From: Vibrio sp. CK2-1
GTDB lineage: Bacteria > Pseudomonadota > Gammaproteobacteria > Enterobacterales > Vibrionaceae
Length of the DNA: 64,000 bases
Assembly (NCBI RefSeq): GCF_021726515.1
Contig: NZ_JAKKCJ010000001.1
Location: 496,001 to 560,000 of the forward strand
Direction: 5' to 3'
The translations under genes were made by a program, and so were the position numbers. Positions within the stretch are counted from its first letter, which is position 1, and the number at the start of each line of letters is the position of its first letter. This document shows positions 1 to 8,087 of this stretch, one piece after another. Below the pieces are notes generated by a model. The model had not been told where the DNA came from. It saw nothing but the letters and a program-made list of their open reading frames with translations, and made no database searches.

Positions 1-24
1 GTAATAGGTGATCGAAGAGCTCAT
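1..24 (-). CDS. Start of an unidentified gene, cut by the window edge
   Basis: Reading the minus strand, an AAAGGA Shine-Dalgarno-like sequence lies about seven bases before an ATG at position 24, followed by codons for MSSSITYY to the edge. The 236-base gap after dctM and the good ribosome site suggest a separate gene oriented like the TRAP operon. Eight residues are too few to name a family. It could also be chance. Confidence 0.3.
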
Positions 25-70
25 TTCAATATCCTTTCTCAATAAATGATAACTGAATATTACCTCCATT

Positions 71-85
71 ATTGGTGGTACCAAT
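71..85. promoter_or_regulatory. Perfect 6+6 palindrome, possible GntR-type operator
   Basis: The arms ATTGGT and ACCAAT are exact inverted copies around a 3-base spacer. The site lies between the end of dctM and the putative start of the next minus-strand gene, where a promoter would be expected. TTGGT-N-ACCAA is the pattern bound by several GntR/FadR-family regulators of uronate catabolism (UxuR/ExuR type). The regulator identity is inference, and no GntR gene is in the window. Confidence 0.35.
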
Positions 86-259
86 TTTGGGGTTGGCAAA
101 ATGTGCTGGAGATCATATATAAATTTTAAATTTATATGGAAATTAGCTTTTAGAGCAGAGGTCTGAATATATAAACATTATCCAGCCCTCTTTTTATTAT
201 CAGATCAAATACCGCATTAAACTTCAAACAGCGACATTCTTACTTTTTAGGCAACTATC

Positions 260-1567
260 TCACATTACTAACCCAAATGCGGTAGGAAGGGCCATCGAAA
301 TAGCGGGTACATACGTTACTAACATTAAAATCATAAAAATAACGATGAAGAATGGGATTAGCGGTTTAATAATGGAATCAATCCCAATGCCACTCACTTT
401 ACAGCCAGTAAAAAGTATTGGACCGACAGGTGGAGTAATTGTACCCAACGATAAGTTGAAGATCATTAAAATACCAAACTGAATTGGATCCATTCCTAAA
501 TCCATACAAATAGGTAAAAATATAGGGGTGAAAATTAATACCGCCGGTGTGGGATCCATGAATGTGCCGATAAACAATAAAACAATATTGATAATGAGTA
601 ATATCAAAATAGGATTGTCAGTGAGTAGTAATAACCCATCTGCGATCATGCTTGGTATTTGGGTAAATGCCATCACCCAAGACATGATTGAAGAGGTGCC
701 AATCATAAAGATGACAATGGCAGTCATTTTAGCTGTATTTAAAAAAATAGTAGGTAAGTCTCTTAACTTTAATTGTCGATAACCAAAGCCGAGTATCATT
801 GAGTACACTACTGCAATTGCTGAAGCTTCGGTTGCAGTAAATATTCCACCAAGAATACCACCAATGACAACTACAATTAGAGATAAGCTAGGTAGTGCTG
901 CTATTGTAATTTCGATACATTCTTTGAGTGATAATGAGCTTTTACCCACATAACCAAGACGTTTACCCATAATAGCGGCAACGACCATAATTCCCAACCC
1001 CCATAAAATCCCAGGGACATAGCCACCGATAAATAACGCAGATACGGATACAGAGCCAGCTACCGTTGCATAAACAATTAAAGCGTTAGATGGAGGGATC
1101 AACATCCCTGTTGGGGCTGAGGCGATATTCACTGCGGTAGTAAATTTTGGATCGTAACCTTCTTTTTTTTGAATGGGTGCCATAACACCGCCAACAGCAG
1201 CACAAGAAGCTACACCGGAGCCACTGATGGAACCAAATAACATATTTGATACCACATTGGTTTGAGCTAAAGGAGCAGGAAAAAAATTACTAATTATTTT
1301 AGAAAAGTTAATGAGTCTTATGGCGATTCCACCATTATTCATAATATTGCCGGCTAATATAAAAAATGGAATGGCTAATAAGGCAAATGAATCTAATCCA
1401 ACAAACATACGTTGTGCGGAAGTTGTCAATGCTCCCTGATAAGGCAAAATACAAGTCATAGCAGCAAAGGAAGATATTCCGACAGCAATAGCAATGGGCG
1501 CGCCTAAGACCAGCAATAAAAATACTCCGATGAACATGACCAGTGAGGCCATTAATGTTAAATCCAT
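260..1567 (-). CDS. dctM: TRAP transporter large permease (DctM family)
   Basis: This is a 435-residue, highly hydrophobic protein with about a dozen membrane segments, the normal size for the DctM subunit that forms the ion-driven transport channel of TRAP systems. Internal family signatures include the MLFGSISGSG and PPSNALIVYA stretches and the repeated IGTFMDPTPAVLIFTPIFLPI segment. Its start overlaps the stop of the small-permease gene by one base, so the two are translationally coupled. It is the last gene of the kduI-dctPQM operon on the minus strand. Substrate specificity rests with DctP. The kduI linkage points to an unsaturated or keto-deoxy uronate or an oligouronide (inference). 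Confidence 0.9.
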   Translation of the reverse strand: MDLTLMASLVMFIGVFLLLVLGAPIAIAVGISSFAAMTCILPYQGALTTSAQRMFVGLDSFALLAIPFFILAGNIMNNGGIAIRLINFSKIISNFFPAPLAQTNVVSNMLFGSISGSGVASCAAVGGVMAPIQKKEGYDPKFTTAVNIASAPTGMLIPPSNALIVYATVAGSVSVSALFIGGYVPGILWGLGIMVVAAIMGKRLGYVGKSSLSLKECIEITIAALPSLSLIVVVIGGILGGIFTATEASAIAVVYSMILGFGYRQLKLRDLPTIFLNTAKMTAIVIFMIGTSSIMSWVMAFTQIPSMIADGLLLLTDNPILILLIINIVLLFIGTFMDPTPAVLIFTPIFLPICMDLGMDPIQFGILMIFNLSLGTITPPVGPILFTGCKVSGIGIDSIIKPLIPFFIVIFMILMLVTYVPAISMALPTAFGLVM

Positions 1568-2088
1568 TATACTACTTCCTTATCATTAACCAGCGCATTC
1601 AGTAATTTCATTTCATTGAATACAAAGTAAAAAAAGATCAAGCCACCGGATATGGGGATTGCAGCATAAATAGTCCCCATTGGGATCTGCAGAGCTGAGT
1701 CAATTTGCCACATTTGGCGAGCTGCACTGCTATAACCGCCAGATATCATGACAGTATAAGCAAAAATAACAGTGACGAGTTCGATGACCATTTCGATAAT
1801 TATTCGAGTTTTTTTATTAAATTTTTCTTTGATGAAAGTGATTGCCATATGCTCCCTTAGACCAAAAACATAAGCAGCCCCAAATAAAATAAGCCAAATA
1901 AAAAGATAGCGAGACAGTACTTCACTAAATGCACTTGGACTATTGAAAATGTATCGAATAATGACTTGATAGGTAACAAGTATCGTCATGCTACCCACTA
2001 TAGAGATCAGGAACCATGAGACGCACTGATCTACGGTGTTTTTGAGCTTATTTAATCGCTGAATAAAACTGTTGAAATTTTTGTTCAT
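1567..2088 (-). CDS. dctQ: TRAP transporter small permease (DctQ family)
   Basis: This 173-residue protein has four predicted membrane segments and the DctQ hallmark around residues 40-70, where a hydrophobic helix with RYIFN is followed by SEVLSRYLFIWLILFGAA. DctQ pairs with the large permease in the inner membrane and is required for binding-protein-dependent uptake. It lies between dctP and dctM, overlapping dctM by one base. A strong hairpin separates it from dctP, which probably keeps permease expression below that of the binding protein. Confidence 0.9.
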   Translation of the reverse strand: MNKNFNSFIQRLNKLKNTVDQCVSWFLISIVGSMTILVTYQVIIRYIFNSPSAFSEVLSRYLFIWLILFGAAYVFGLREHMAITFIKEKFNKKTRIIIEMVIELVTVIFAYTVMISGGYSSAARQMWQIDSALQIPMGTIYAAIPISGGLIFFYFVFNEMKLLNALVNDKEVV

Positions 2089-2106
2089 ATTGTTGTCCCA
2101 GAAAAA

Positions 2107-2131
2107 GAGGGTCAGTCATGTCCTGACCCTC
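2107..2131 (-). terminator. Hairpin between dctP and dctQ (partial terminator)
   Basis: The arms GAGGGTCAG and CTGACCCTC form a perfect 9-bp stem with a 7-base loop, followed on the minus strand by TTTTTC. It sits 10 bases past the dctP stop and before dctQ. This placement is common in transport operons, where it reduces transcription of the permease genes relative to the binding-protein gene. Confidence 0.75.
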
Positions 2132-2140
2132 ATGATGGAC

Positions 2141-3121
2141 TTACTGTAAAGACGTGATTTTTTCGAATATTTCTTTTTGTTGAGGTGTTTTGATCAGCTC
2201 ATTTTGTAATGGTTTACAACTGTCTACAAACGGTTGGATATTCACGGTATTGAATTTCGCGCCTTTTGCTTTAGCTGCTTCTATCGACACCTGGATCTGA
2301 TCTTTCCATAATTTAAATTCTGACTTTACGCTATCTTTTGCTAGCTTTTTAAATAGGTCACGATCTTCTTTTGACATACTGTCTAAAAATGTCGTACTTG
2401 CTACTACCAAGTCAGGAACCATTAAATGCTGTGTTGCAGAGTAATAACCAGCCACTTCATATTGTTTTAAATCGTAATAAGTAATTTCACTATTTTCAGC
2501 GCCATCAAGAACACCTTGTTGAATAGCTGAGTAAACTTCACCTTGCCCCATCGGAACGCCTTGGCCTCCCATACACTCTAAAGTTTTGATCATAGTGTCT
2601 GATTGCATGACCCGAATTTTTTTGCCTTTCATATCAGCAATCGTATTTACGGGACCGGCTTTCGAGTAAATTGAGCGAGCACCGCCAGTATAGGCCGCGA
2701 CAATTTCAAAGCCCATTTTGGTCGTTTCTTGAAAAAGGTCATCTAATACACCTGATGTGAATACTTTTTCCTGATGATCATAACCCGTATATACATAAGG
2801 AAGGCCAATTATGCTGAAGTTTTTATTGTAGTTTTCAACTAATGGGTTGGCGACGATAGCCATTTGTATAGCACCATGTTGTACTAACTCTAAAGATGCA
2901 CGTTGATCACCTAGAAGCTCATTTGGAAAAATAGATACTTTATAACGACCATCAGTTTCTGATTCAAATTTCTTACCAAATTCTGCAAGCGCGCGATATT
3001 GAGGGTGTTTATCAGACTGGTTAAAAGCGGCTTTAATTTCAGTTGCTGCTTGGGCTGATGATAGAAATCCAAGAGCTCCGGTTAAAGCGATAGTAAGAGG
3101 TAATAATTTTAAGTGTTTCAT
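2141..3121 (-). CDS. dctP: TRAP transporter periplasmic binding protein (DctP family)
   Basis: This 326-residue protein has a clear Sec signal peptide (MKHLKLLPLTIALTGALG...SSAQA) followed by a DctP fold. Family features include the segment around residues 145-175 with ARSIYSKAGPVNTIADMKGKK and the later GQGEVYSAIQQGVLDGAE stretch, where the conserved arginine and the substrate carboxylate pocket lie. It captures the substrate in the periplasm for DctQM. It is downstream of kduI by 42 bases, so it is probably co-transcribed. The substrate is likely a uronate-derived compound, judged only from kduI. Confidence 0.88.
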   Translation of the reverse strand: MKHLKLLPLTIALTGALGFLSSAQAATEIKAAFNQSDKHPQYRALAEFGKKFESETDGRYKVSIFPNELLGDQRASLELVQHGAIQMAIVANPLVENYNKNFSIIGLPYVYTGYDHQEKVFTSGVLDDLFQETTKMGFEIVAAYTGGARSIYSKAGPVNTIADMKGKKIRVMQSDTMIKTLECMGGQGVPMGQGEVYSAIQQGVLDGAENSEITYYDLKQYEVAGYYSATQHLMVPDLVVASTTFLDSMSKEDRDLFKKLAKDSVKSEFKLWKDQIQVSIEAAKAKGAKFNTVNIQPFVDSCKPLQNELIKTPQQKEIFEKITSLQ

Positions 3122-3163
3122 TGATATACTCCGTTATGGTATGAAATATTATTATTATTTGAT

Positions 3164-4003
3164 TTATTTAATGGTATTCATATCAACAAAATCCATATCA
3201 TCGAAAGTTTGATTTTCACCCAACATACCCCAAATAAAACTATAATTTTGAGTACCACAGCCTGAGTGAATTGACCAACTTGGTGATAAAATCATTTGAT
3301 GATTTCTCATGACAACGTGACGTGTTTCTTCTGGTTCTCCCATCATATGAAATACAACTTGTTGAGGTTTTACGTCAAAATAGAAATAAGCTTCCATGCG
3401 ACGTTCATGAGTATGTGGAGGCATCGTATTCCATACGCTGCCTTCTTTTAAACAAGTGACACCCATTGATAATTGACATGTTGGTAACACATCTGGATGG
3501 AGATATTGACGGATAATACGTTCATTTGAATGCACTTGAACGCCAAGATCGATGTAATTAGCTTCCGATTGTTTAATTACGCGGGAAGGATATTGATGAT
3601 GGGCTGGTGCGCTAATGCAATAGAGTAGTGCTGGATTGTTAATATCTAATGAGCAAAATTCCACATTTTCAGTAGACATTCCTAAATATAGCCCATCTAA
3701 ATAGTCTAAATTATAAGATTCGCTTTTGGTTTTTACTTGTGCCTTTCCACCTAAATTTATCAATCCAAACTCACGGCGCTGTAGAAAGAAATCCACGCCA
3801 AAATCTTTATTATTTATGAATTTATCGAGTTCTAAATCCTCATTCTTTGGTAATACACCTAAAATAACAATTCGGTCAATATGACTATATACAGAAACAA
3901 TATCATCCTCTTTGAACATCGTTTCCGTTAGGTATTCATCTCGTAATCGCTCGGTATCATATGCCCTAGAGTCTCTAGGGTTGTTATTATAATTGACTTT
4001 CAT
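3164..4003 (-). CDS. kduI: 5-dehydro-4-deoxy-D-glucuronate isomerase
   Basis: KduI interconverts 5-dehydro-4-deoxy-D-glucuronate (DKI) and 3-deoxy-D-glycero-2,5-hexodiulosonate (DKII), in the cytoplasm, during breakdown of pectin or other uronate polymers. From the ATG at 4003 the protein has 279 residues, the usual family length. A longer in-frame start at 4024 adds seven unlikely residues. The zinc ligands seen in E. coli KduI are present with an offset of one: H197, H199 and E204 in PHTHERRME, and H246 in SWSIHSG. It heads the kduI-dctPQM operon, behind a CRP-like site. No kduD reductase is in the window. Confidence 0.93.
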   Translation of the reverse strand: MKVNYNNNPRDSRAYDTERLRDEYLTETMFKEDDIVSVYSHIDRIVILGVLPKNEDLELDKFINNKDFGVDFFLQRREFGLINLGGKAQVKTKSESYNLDYLDGLYLGMSTENVEFCSLDINNPALLYCISAPAHHQYPSRVIKQSEANYIDLGVQVHSNERIIRQYLHPDVLPTCQLSMGVTCLKEGSVWNTMPPHTHERRMEAYFYFDVKPQQVVFHMMGEPEETRHVVMRNHQMILSPSWSIHSGCGTQNYSFIWGMLGENQTFDDMDFVDMNTIK

Positions 4004-4101
4004 ATTGTCCCTTTTATTAATCACTAGATGTCTATCTGACTAGTTAAAGCATTTAACCAGTGAATGATTCTTGAAGTTAACAAACAAATACTCATACGTG
4101 T

Positions 4102-4117
4102 AGTGACTATAGTCACA
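4102..4117. promoter_or_regulatory. CRP-like site upstream of kduI
   Basis: AGTGA-CTATAG-TCACA matches the CRP consensus TGTGA-N6-TCACA at nine of ten positions. It lies about 100 bases before the kduI start in the roughly 390-base gap that carries the operon promoter. Catabolite control of a sugar-acid operon is expected. The nearby pair ATACCAA (4124-4130) and TTGGTAT (4141-4147) forms another inverted repeat. Confidence 0.6.
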
Positions 4118-4280
4118 GTTCTAATACCAATTATTTGAGTTTGGTATGGTATGTTTCTTTTTGTTTACCAGATCACATTCTATTTTTATATGTAATGTGA
4201 GGGTTTAGTTTTTGTTTTCTTGTTTATAATTGGATCTTTCTTTTTAAGGTGTTGATTATTAAGAAGGTTTGTTGTGATAT

Positions 4281-4292
4281 TTGGTTTGCCAA
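4281..4292. promoter_or_regulatory. TTGG-N4-CCAA palindrome in the kduI upstream gap
   Basis: TTGGTTTGCCAA is an inverted repeat that resembles the TTGGTTGGCC element in the 13.4-13.7 kb promoter region. The rest of the gap between kduI and the terminator at 4390 is AT- and GT-rich, with no other gene-like signal. The regulator is unknown. Confidence 0.3.
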
Positions 4293-4389
4293 TTGTGGGT
4301 GGGTTGTTAGGGGTATATATGAGGTGTTTGTGGTTTAATTCCGTCTTATTGTGAATTTATATTTATATATGAATTTATAGCGAGAAAAA

Positions 4390-4417
4390 AGCTCTGGAAG
4401 TATAGCTCTCCAGAGCT
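4390..4417 (-). terminator. Rho-independent terminator after the DgoD-like gene
   Basis: The arms AGCTCTGGA and TCCAGAGCT form a perfect 9-bp stem, followed on the minus strand by TTTTTTCTCG. It starts 16 bases past the stop of the minus-strand dehydratase gene and ends that transcript. Confidence 0.85.
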
Positions 4418-4432
4418 GATTGAATAATGGAT

Positions 4433-5596
4433 TTACCAGTTTTGAATGCTACCGTCCATGCGAATCAAATGAGGGCATTCCCAATTAGCTGACTTCCCTT
4501 CTTTTAACATATCTTCATTAACTTCAATACCTAAACCTGGGGTTTCAGGAATTTCGTAACAGTTTCCGATTAGTTTGGGCTGTATTGGAAATAGTTCAGG
4601 ATTATCATAACCAAGGTTTTCAATTGGAGATACTCTACTTTCAACCCAAGCGAAGTTAGGAATTGCCGCAGCAAAATGAACGGATGCTGCAGTACAAATT
4701 GGTCCTAGTGGGTTGTGTAGCATTAAATCTATGTAATGAGCTTCACTCCAACCTGCAACTTTCATCGCTTCTGTAAAACCACCCACATTACATATGTCCA
4801 GACGATTATATTGTAAGATTCCACGCTCTATATAAGGTAAGAATTGCCATTTTGACGAGAATTCTTCACCAATCGCAAAAGGAACATCAGTCAAGCTTCT
4901 TAATTGTTCATAAGCTTCAGGAGTTTCATCCCTGATAGCTTCTTCTAAAAAGTCTAATGTGCCTCTTGGAAGTTTCTGGCAAAAAGATGCAGCTTCTGCA
5001 ACAGATAAACGATGATGAAACTCCAGGCCAATAACAACATCATTGCCTAACTGTTTGCGTGCATCAATAAGTAAAGGAATGGTTTTTGCTGTTGCTTCAA
5101 TCGGTTCCCACTCTAAAATTCCTTCCATTGCGTAATCAATGCCATGACCCACAAATCGGATACAATCCCAGCCAAGCCCTTTTATTTTGAGGGCTTTTTC
5201 AAGCATGGCTTCATGTGTATCATTTGGCACAGTAGCGAAAGCTTTGACTTTACTTCTTTGCTTACCTCCTAGAAGTTGATAAACAGGGACTCCAAGAAAT
5301 TTACCTTTAATGTCATGTAAAGCTATATCAATAGCAGATATAGCTGCTGTTGTGACTCGGCCACCTTCAAAATAATGAGAACGATAACACTCTTGCCATA
5401 TTCTGCCTGTGTTCATTGGATCTTGACCAACAAGGAAGTGAGAGAATTGTTCAATAAGTTGGGCTACTGTTCGTTCTCGGCTCGATAAGCCAGACTCTCC
5501 CCAGCCGTAATACCCATCATCTGTTTCAATTTTCACTAGCAGCTGATCTCTGATCCCAACTTGAATAATATAAGGTGTGATTTTTGTTATTTTCAT
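4433..5596 (-). CDS. Enolase-superfamily sugar-acid dehydratase (D-galactonate dehydratase-like)
   Basis: This 387-residue protein is of the mandelate racemase/enolase superfamily. It resembles DgoD through most of its length, from MKITKIT and DDGYYGWGE at the N-terminus to PGLGIEVNEDM near the C-terminus. DgoD dehydrates D-galactonate to 2-dehydro-3-deoxy-D-galactonate, which fits dgoK and dgoA nearby. Probable metal ligands are E192, E218 and E244, with H194 and H294 as candidate catalytic histidines. The first ligand is Glu (GLEFHHR) where E. coli DgoD has Asp (GLDFHGR), so a related aldonate cannot be excluded. It is 6 bases downstream of the MFS gene in one operon. Confidence 0.72.
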   Translation of the reverse strand: MKITKITPYIIQVGIRDQLLVKIETDDGYYGWGESGLSSRERTVAQLIEQFSHFLVGQDPMNTGRIWQECYRSHYFEGGRVTTAAISAIDIALHDIKGKFLGVPVYQLLGGKQRSKVKAFATVPNDTHEAMLEKALKIKGLGWDCIRFVGHGIDYAMEGILEWEPIEATAKTIPLLIDARKQLGNDVVIGLEFHHRLSVAEAASFCQKLPRGTLDFLEEAIRDETPEAYEQLRSLTDVPFAIGEEFSSKWQFLPYIERGILQYNRLDICNVGGFTEAMKVAGWSEAHYIDLMLHNPLGPICTAASVHFAAAIPNFAWVESRVSPIENLGYDNPELFPIQPKLIGNCYEIPETPGLGIEVNEDMLKEGKSANWECPHLIRMDGSIQNW

Positions 5597-5602
5597 ATTT
5601 AC

Positions 5603-6940
5603 CTACTCTTTATTATCTGAAATTCGTTCAACTTTACCGATTAAGAATATGTATGAGAGAGCGCCTATAATGCTTAAAGTGCAAATAAACACGAGTGGAT
5701 AGAAAAAACTATCATTTCCGGCTAAATATCCAATTACGGCAGGGGTGATAACAGCTGATAGTCCTCCAACAAAATTAAATACACCACCAGTTAAGCCAAT
5801 TAGGCGTTTTGGAGCGAGTGAAGAAACAAGTGACCAAGTGATAGAGGCTAACCCTGTTGCAAAGAACGCAATTGACATAAAAGTAACAACCATTGTGGTT
5901 GATTGGAAAAACTCTGCACCAATGATACTACTGGTTAATACAAGGCCTGTGATAATAGGGAGTTTTCTGGAAACGGCAAGACTGAAACCTTTACGTAATA
6001 AAAAATCTGAAGTGAAGCCAGAACATAGTACGCCTAAGAATCCACATAGGAATGGTAAAGAGGCCATAAAACCTGCTTTGATGAATGACATGTTATGGTA
6101 TTCAACTAAATAAGTAGGGAACCAGGTAAGGAAAAAAATAGTGGCACTGCCAAGAGCAAATTGACCAATACATAAGCCAATAATTTTTCTACGCGTACAA
6201 ATATATTTTAAATCAACCCAAAATGAACTTTTATCAATAATATTATTTTTTGATGTTGAATTTTCAATATTGTTTTCTACGAGAGCACCGTTGTCACTTA
6301 AGTATTTAATTTCACTTTCAGAGATTGTAGGGTGTTCTTTGGGCTCATGATAAGTAAAAAAGTAAACTATAGCCCAAATAAGTCCAATCCCACCTGTTAC
6401 AATGAAAACCATATGCCATGAATAGTGTGTAATTATCCAACCAAGTACTGGAGCAAAAAAAGCAAGGCCAACAAATTGGGCTGAAGTATATACAGCAATT
6501 GAAGATGCTCTTTCATTTTCTGGAACCCAAGAGGTTACGATTTTATTATTTATAGGATAGCTTGGAGCTTCAAACATGCCAATAATAAAGCGTAAGGCAA
6601 CTATAAGGAAAAAACCAGAAGCAAAACCGATAAAAATAGTCGCAATAGACCAAGAAATTAAAATGGTGGTTAAAAAATATTTTGGTTTAAACTTATCTAC
6701 TAACCATCCTGCTGGTATTTGAAATAAAGCATATGACATTCCCCAAGCTGAGAATAACCATCCAATTTGCTCTTTTGTTAAAGATAGTTCTTCCATCATA
6801 GCTGGAGCGGCGATAGATAAATTTACACGATCTAAATAGTTAATTATTACTGTAATAAACAAAAGAAAGATAACGAAGAATCGTTTTCTCGTTATTGGTT
6901 TGTCTTTTATTTCTATAGAGGCTGTATTTGATGATTCCAT
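5603..6940 (-). CDS. MFS sugar-acid transporter (anion:cation symporter family)
   Basis: This 445-residue protein has twelve predicted membrane helices. The N-terminal signature of the ACS family is clear: INYLDRVNLSIAAPAMM then GWLFSAWGMSYALFQIPAGWL, as in ExuT, GudP and DgoT carriers for hexuronates, hexarates and galactonate. It probably imports an aldonate by proton symport. It is followed at 6 bases by the dehydratase gene and diverges from the iclR-dgoKA unit, which suggests D-galactonate or a relative as substrate. Confidence 0.85.
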   Translation of the reverse strand: MESSNTASIEIKDKPITRKRFFVIFLLFITVIINYLDRVNLSIAAPAMMEELSLTKEQIGWLFSAWGMSYALFQIPAGWLVDKFKPKYFLTTILISWSIATIFIGFASGFFLIVALRFIIGMFEAPSYPINNKIVTSWVPENERASSIAVYTSAQFVGLAFFAPVLGWIITHYSWHMVFIVTGGIGLIWAIVYFFTYHEPKEHPTISESEIKYLSDNGALVENNIENSTSKNNIIDKSSFWVDLKYICTRRKIIGLCIGQFALGSATIFFLTWFPTYLVEYHNMSFIKAGFMASLPFLCGFLGVLCSGFTSDFLLRKGFSLAVSRKLPIITGLVLTSSIIGAEFFQSTTMVVTFMSIAFFATGLASITWSLVSSLAPKRLIGLTGGVFNFVGGLSAVITPAVIGYLAGNDSFFYPLVFICTLSIIGALSYIFLIGKVERISDNKE

Positions 6941-6997
6941 GGGTTATCCCTTTTTATATTGGTGGTATTGGCTTTATTATATTCACGTTAATTTAAG

Positions 6998-7013
6998 TGT
7001 GATCTATTTATCA
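6998..7013. promoter_or_regulatory. CRP-like site before the MFS-dehydratase operon
   Basis: TGTGA-TCTATT-TATCA with flanking AAG and TTT matches the extended CRP consensus well. It lies 58 bases before the minus-strand MFS start, in the 365-base divergent gap shared with iclR. Confidence 0.55.
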
Positions 7014-7171
7014 TTTGTTATCCATAATGTTTATTTTTCGGAATGTGGGATTTTAAAGTAAATTCATTATCAAACTTATAGTTTTTATTTTAATGGGTTG
7101 TTTGGTTATTATGACTATAAATATTAAGGATTTTGTGATCTAGACACAGTTCTATAAATATGACGTAATAG

Positions 7172-7213
7172 TTCCACATTGTGGGAGGTTTTCTTTGTTC
7201 CCACCATGTGGGA
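7172..7213. promoter_or_regulatory. Two TCCCAC-N3-GTGGGA palindromes, probable IclR-family operators
   Basis: TTCCACATTGTGGGA (7172-7186) and TCCCACCATGTGGGA (7199-7213) are near-perfect and perfect palindromes with the same 6-3-6 architecture, centred 27 bases apart. They lie about 95-130 bases before the iclR start in the divergent gap. A further half-site TGTGGGA occurs at 7044-7050. Autoregulation plus control of the divergent transporter operon is the simplest reading (inference). Confidence 0.6.
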
Positions 7214-7235
7214 TAGTGGGTTGTAAAATTGGAAC

Positions 7236-7251
7236 CATGATAAAGATCACA
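7236..7251. promoter_or_regulatory. CRP-like site upstream of iclR
   Basis: CATGA-TAAAGA-TCACA has one perfect half-site and three of five matches in the other. It lies 55 bases before the chosen iclR start. It is weaker than the site at 6998. Confidence 0.4.
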
Positions 7252-7305
7252 TTATAAGAGAAATGAACATGCAAGGATTGTTCTAACTTGGTAGGGAAAA
7301 TATAT

Positions 7306-8022
7306 ATGAATGGAAATCAAGCATTACTTAAAGCATTTGTTGTAATAGATGCTATTGCCGATGGTCATCGTCACTTAAAAGGAATTTGTGAATATACCAA
7401 TTTACCTAAATCTACCGTTCATCGAATATTACAAGGCTTGATTTATGCTAGATATGTACGAGAAGTTCATGGTATAGGCTTGGTGTTAGGTACAAGGATG
7501 ATTCAATTAGGGATTCAAGCACAAGAAGATATGCCTTTAAAAGAAATAGCAAAACCGTATTTAAGAGAATTATCATCTTTAACGAAAGAAACGGTTCATC
7601 TAGGTATTAAAGATGAAGATGAAGTGTTTTATTTGGATAAGATTCCTGGAGAGCGACATATCCAAATGCGGTCCAAAGTAGGAGATAGGTTACCAATGGC
7701 GGCAACAGGTGTTGGGAAAGCTTTAATGCTCGATATGCCGAAAACTGAGTGGCAAAGACTTATCTCTACACAAACAAATCATGAAGTAAATTCATTGATG
7801 GATAGGATGTATGAATACTCTCGTAAGGGATATAGCTATGATTTAGAAGATAATGAAGATCTCGTTCGTTGTGTTGCTGTCCCTATTAGAAATAAGTATG
7901 GAAATATTATTGCCGCGATATCTGTTACAAGCGTTAAAGAATACATGCCAGCATCAAGAATGATGGAACTAAGAACTATTATTTCTGAATTTTGTCATAA
8001 GATTTCTAATGATTTAAACTAA
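7306..8022 (+). CDS. IclR-family transcriptional regulator
   Basis: This 238-residue protein has an N-terminal winged helix-turn-helix (LKGICEYTNLPKSTVHRILQGL, about residues 24-46) and a C-terminal IclR ligand-binding domain with VHLGIKDEDEVFYLDKI and the GVGKALML stretch typical of KdgR-like members. The ATG at 7306 is preferred because TAGGGA lies about nine bases upstream. A TTG at 7288 would add six residues. It sits 65 bases before dgoK and diverges from the MFS-dehydratase operon. It probably senses a sugar-acid intermediate such as a 2-keto-3-deoxy acid. Confidence 0.85.
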   Translation: MNGNQALLKAFVVIDAIADGHRHLKGICEYTNLPKSTVHRILQGLIYARYVREVHGIGLVLGTRMIQLGIQAQEDMPLKEIAKPYLRELSSLTKETVHLGIKDEDEVFYLDKIPGERHIQMRSKVGDRLPMAATGVGKALMLDMPKTEWQRLISTQTNHEVNSLMDRMYEYSRKGYSYDLEDNEDLVRCVAVPIRNKYGNIIAAISVTSVKEYMPASRMMELRTIISEFCHKISNDLN

Positions 8023-8087
8023 TGCCTATATTTTGGTTTTTTATTTTTCGATATTGTTTATTATTTTTGTTAATCTAAGGTGTACAA

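Noticed and set aside
3164..4024. A longer KduI start at 4024
   Set aside because: The KduI family begins at the ATG at 4003. The extra seven residues have no counterpart and the metal ligands fall at the expected numbers from 4003.
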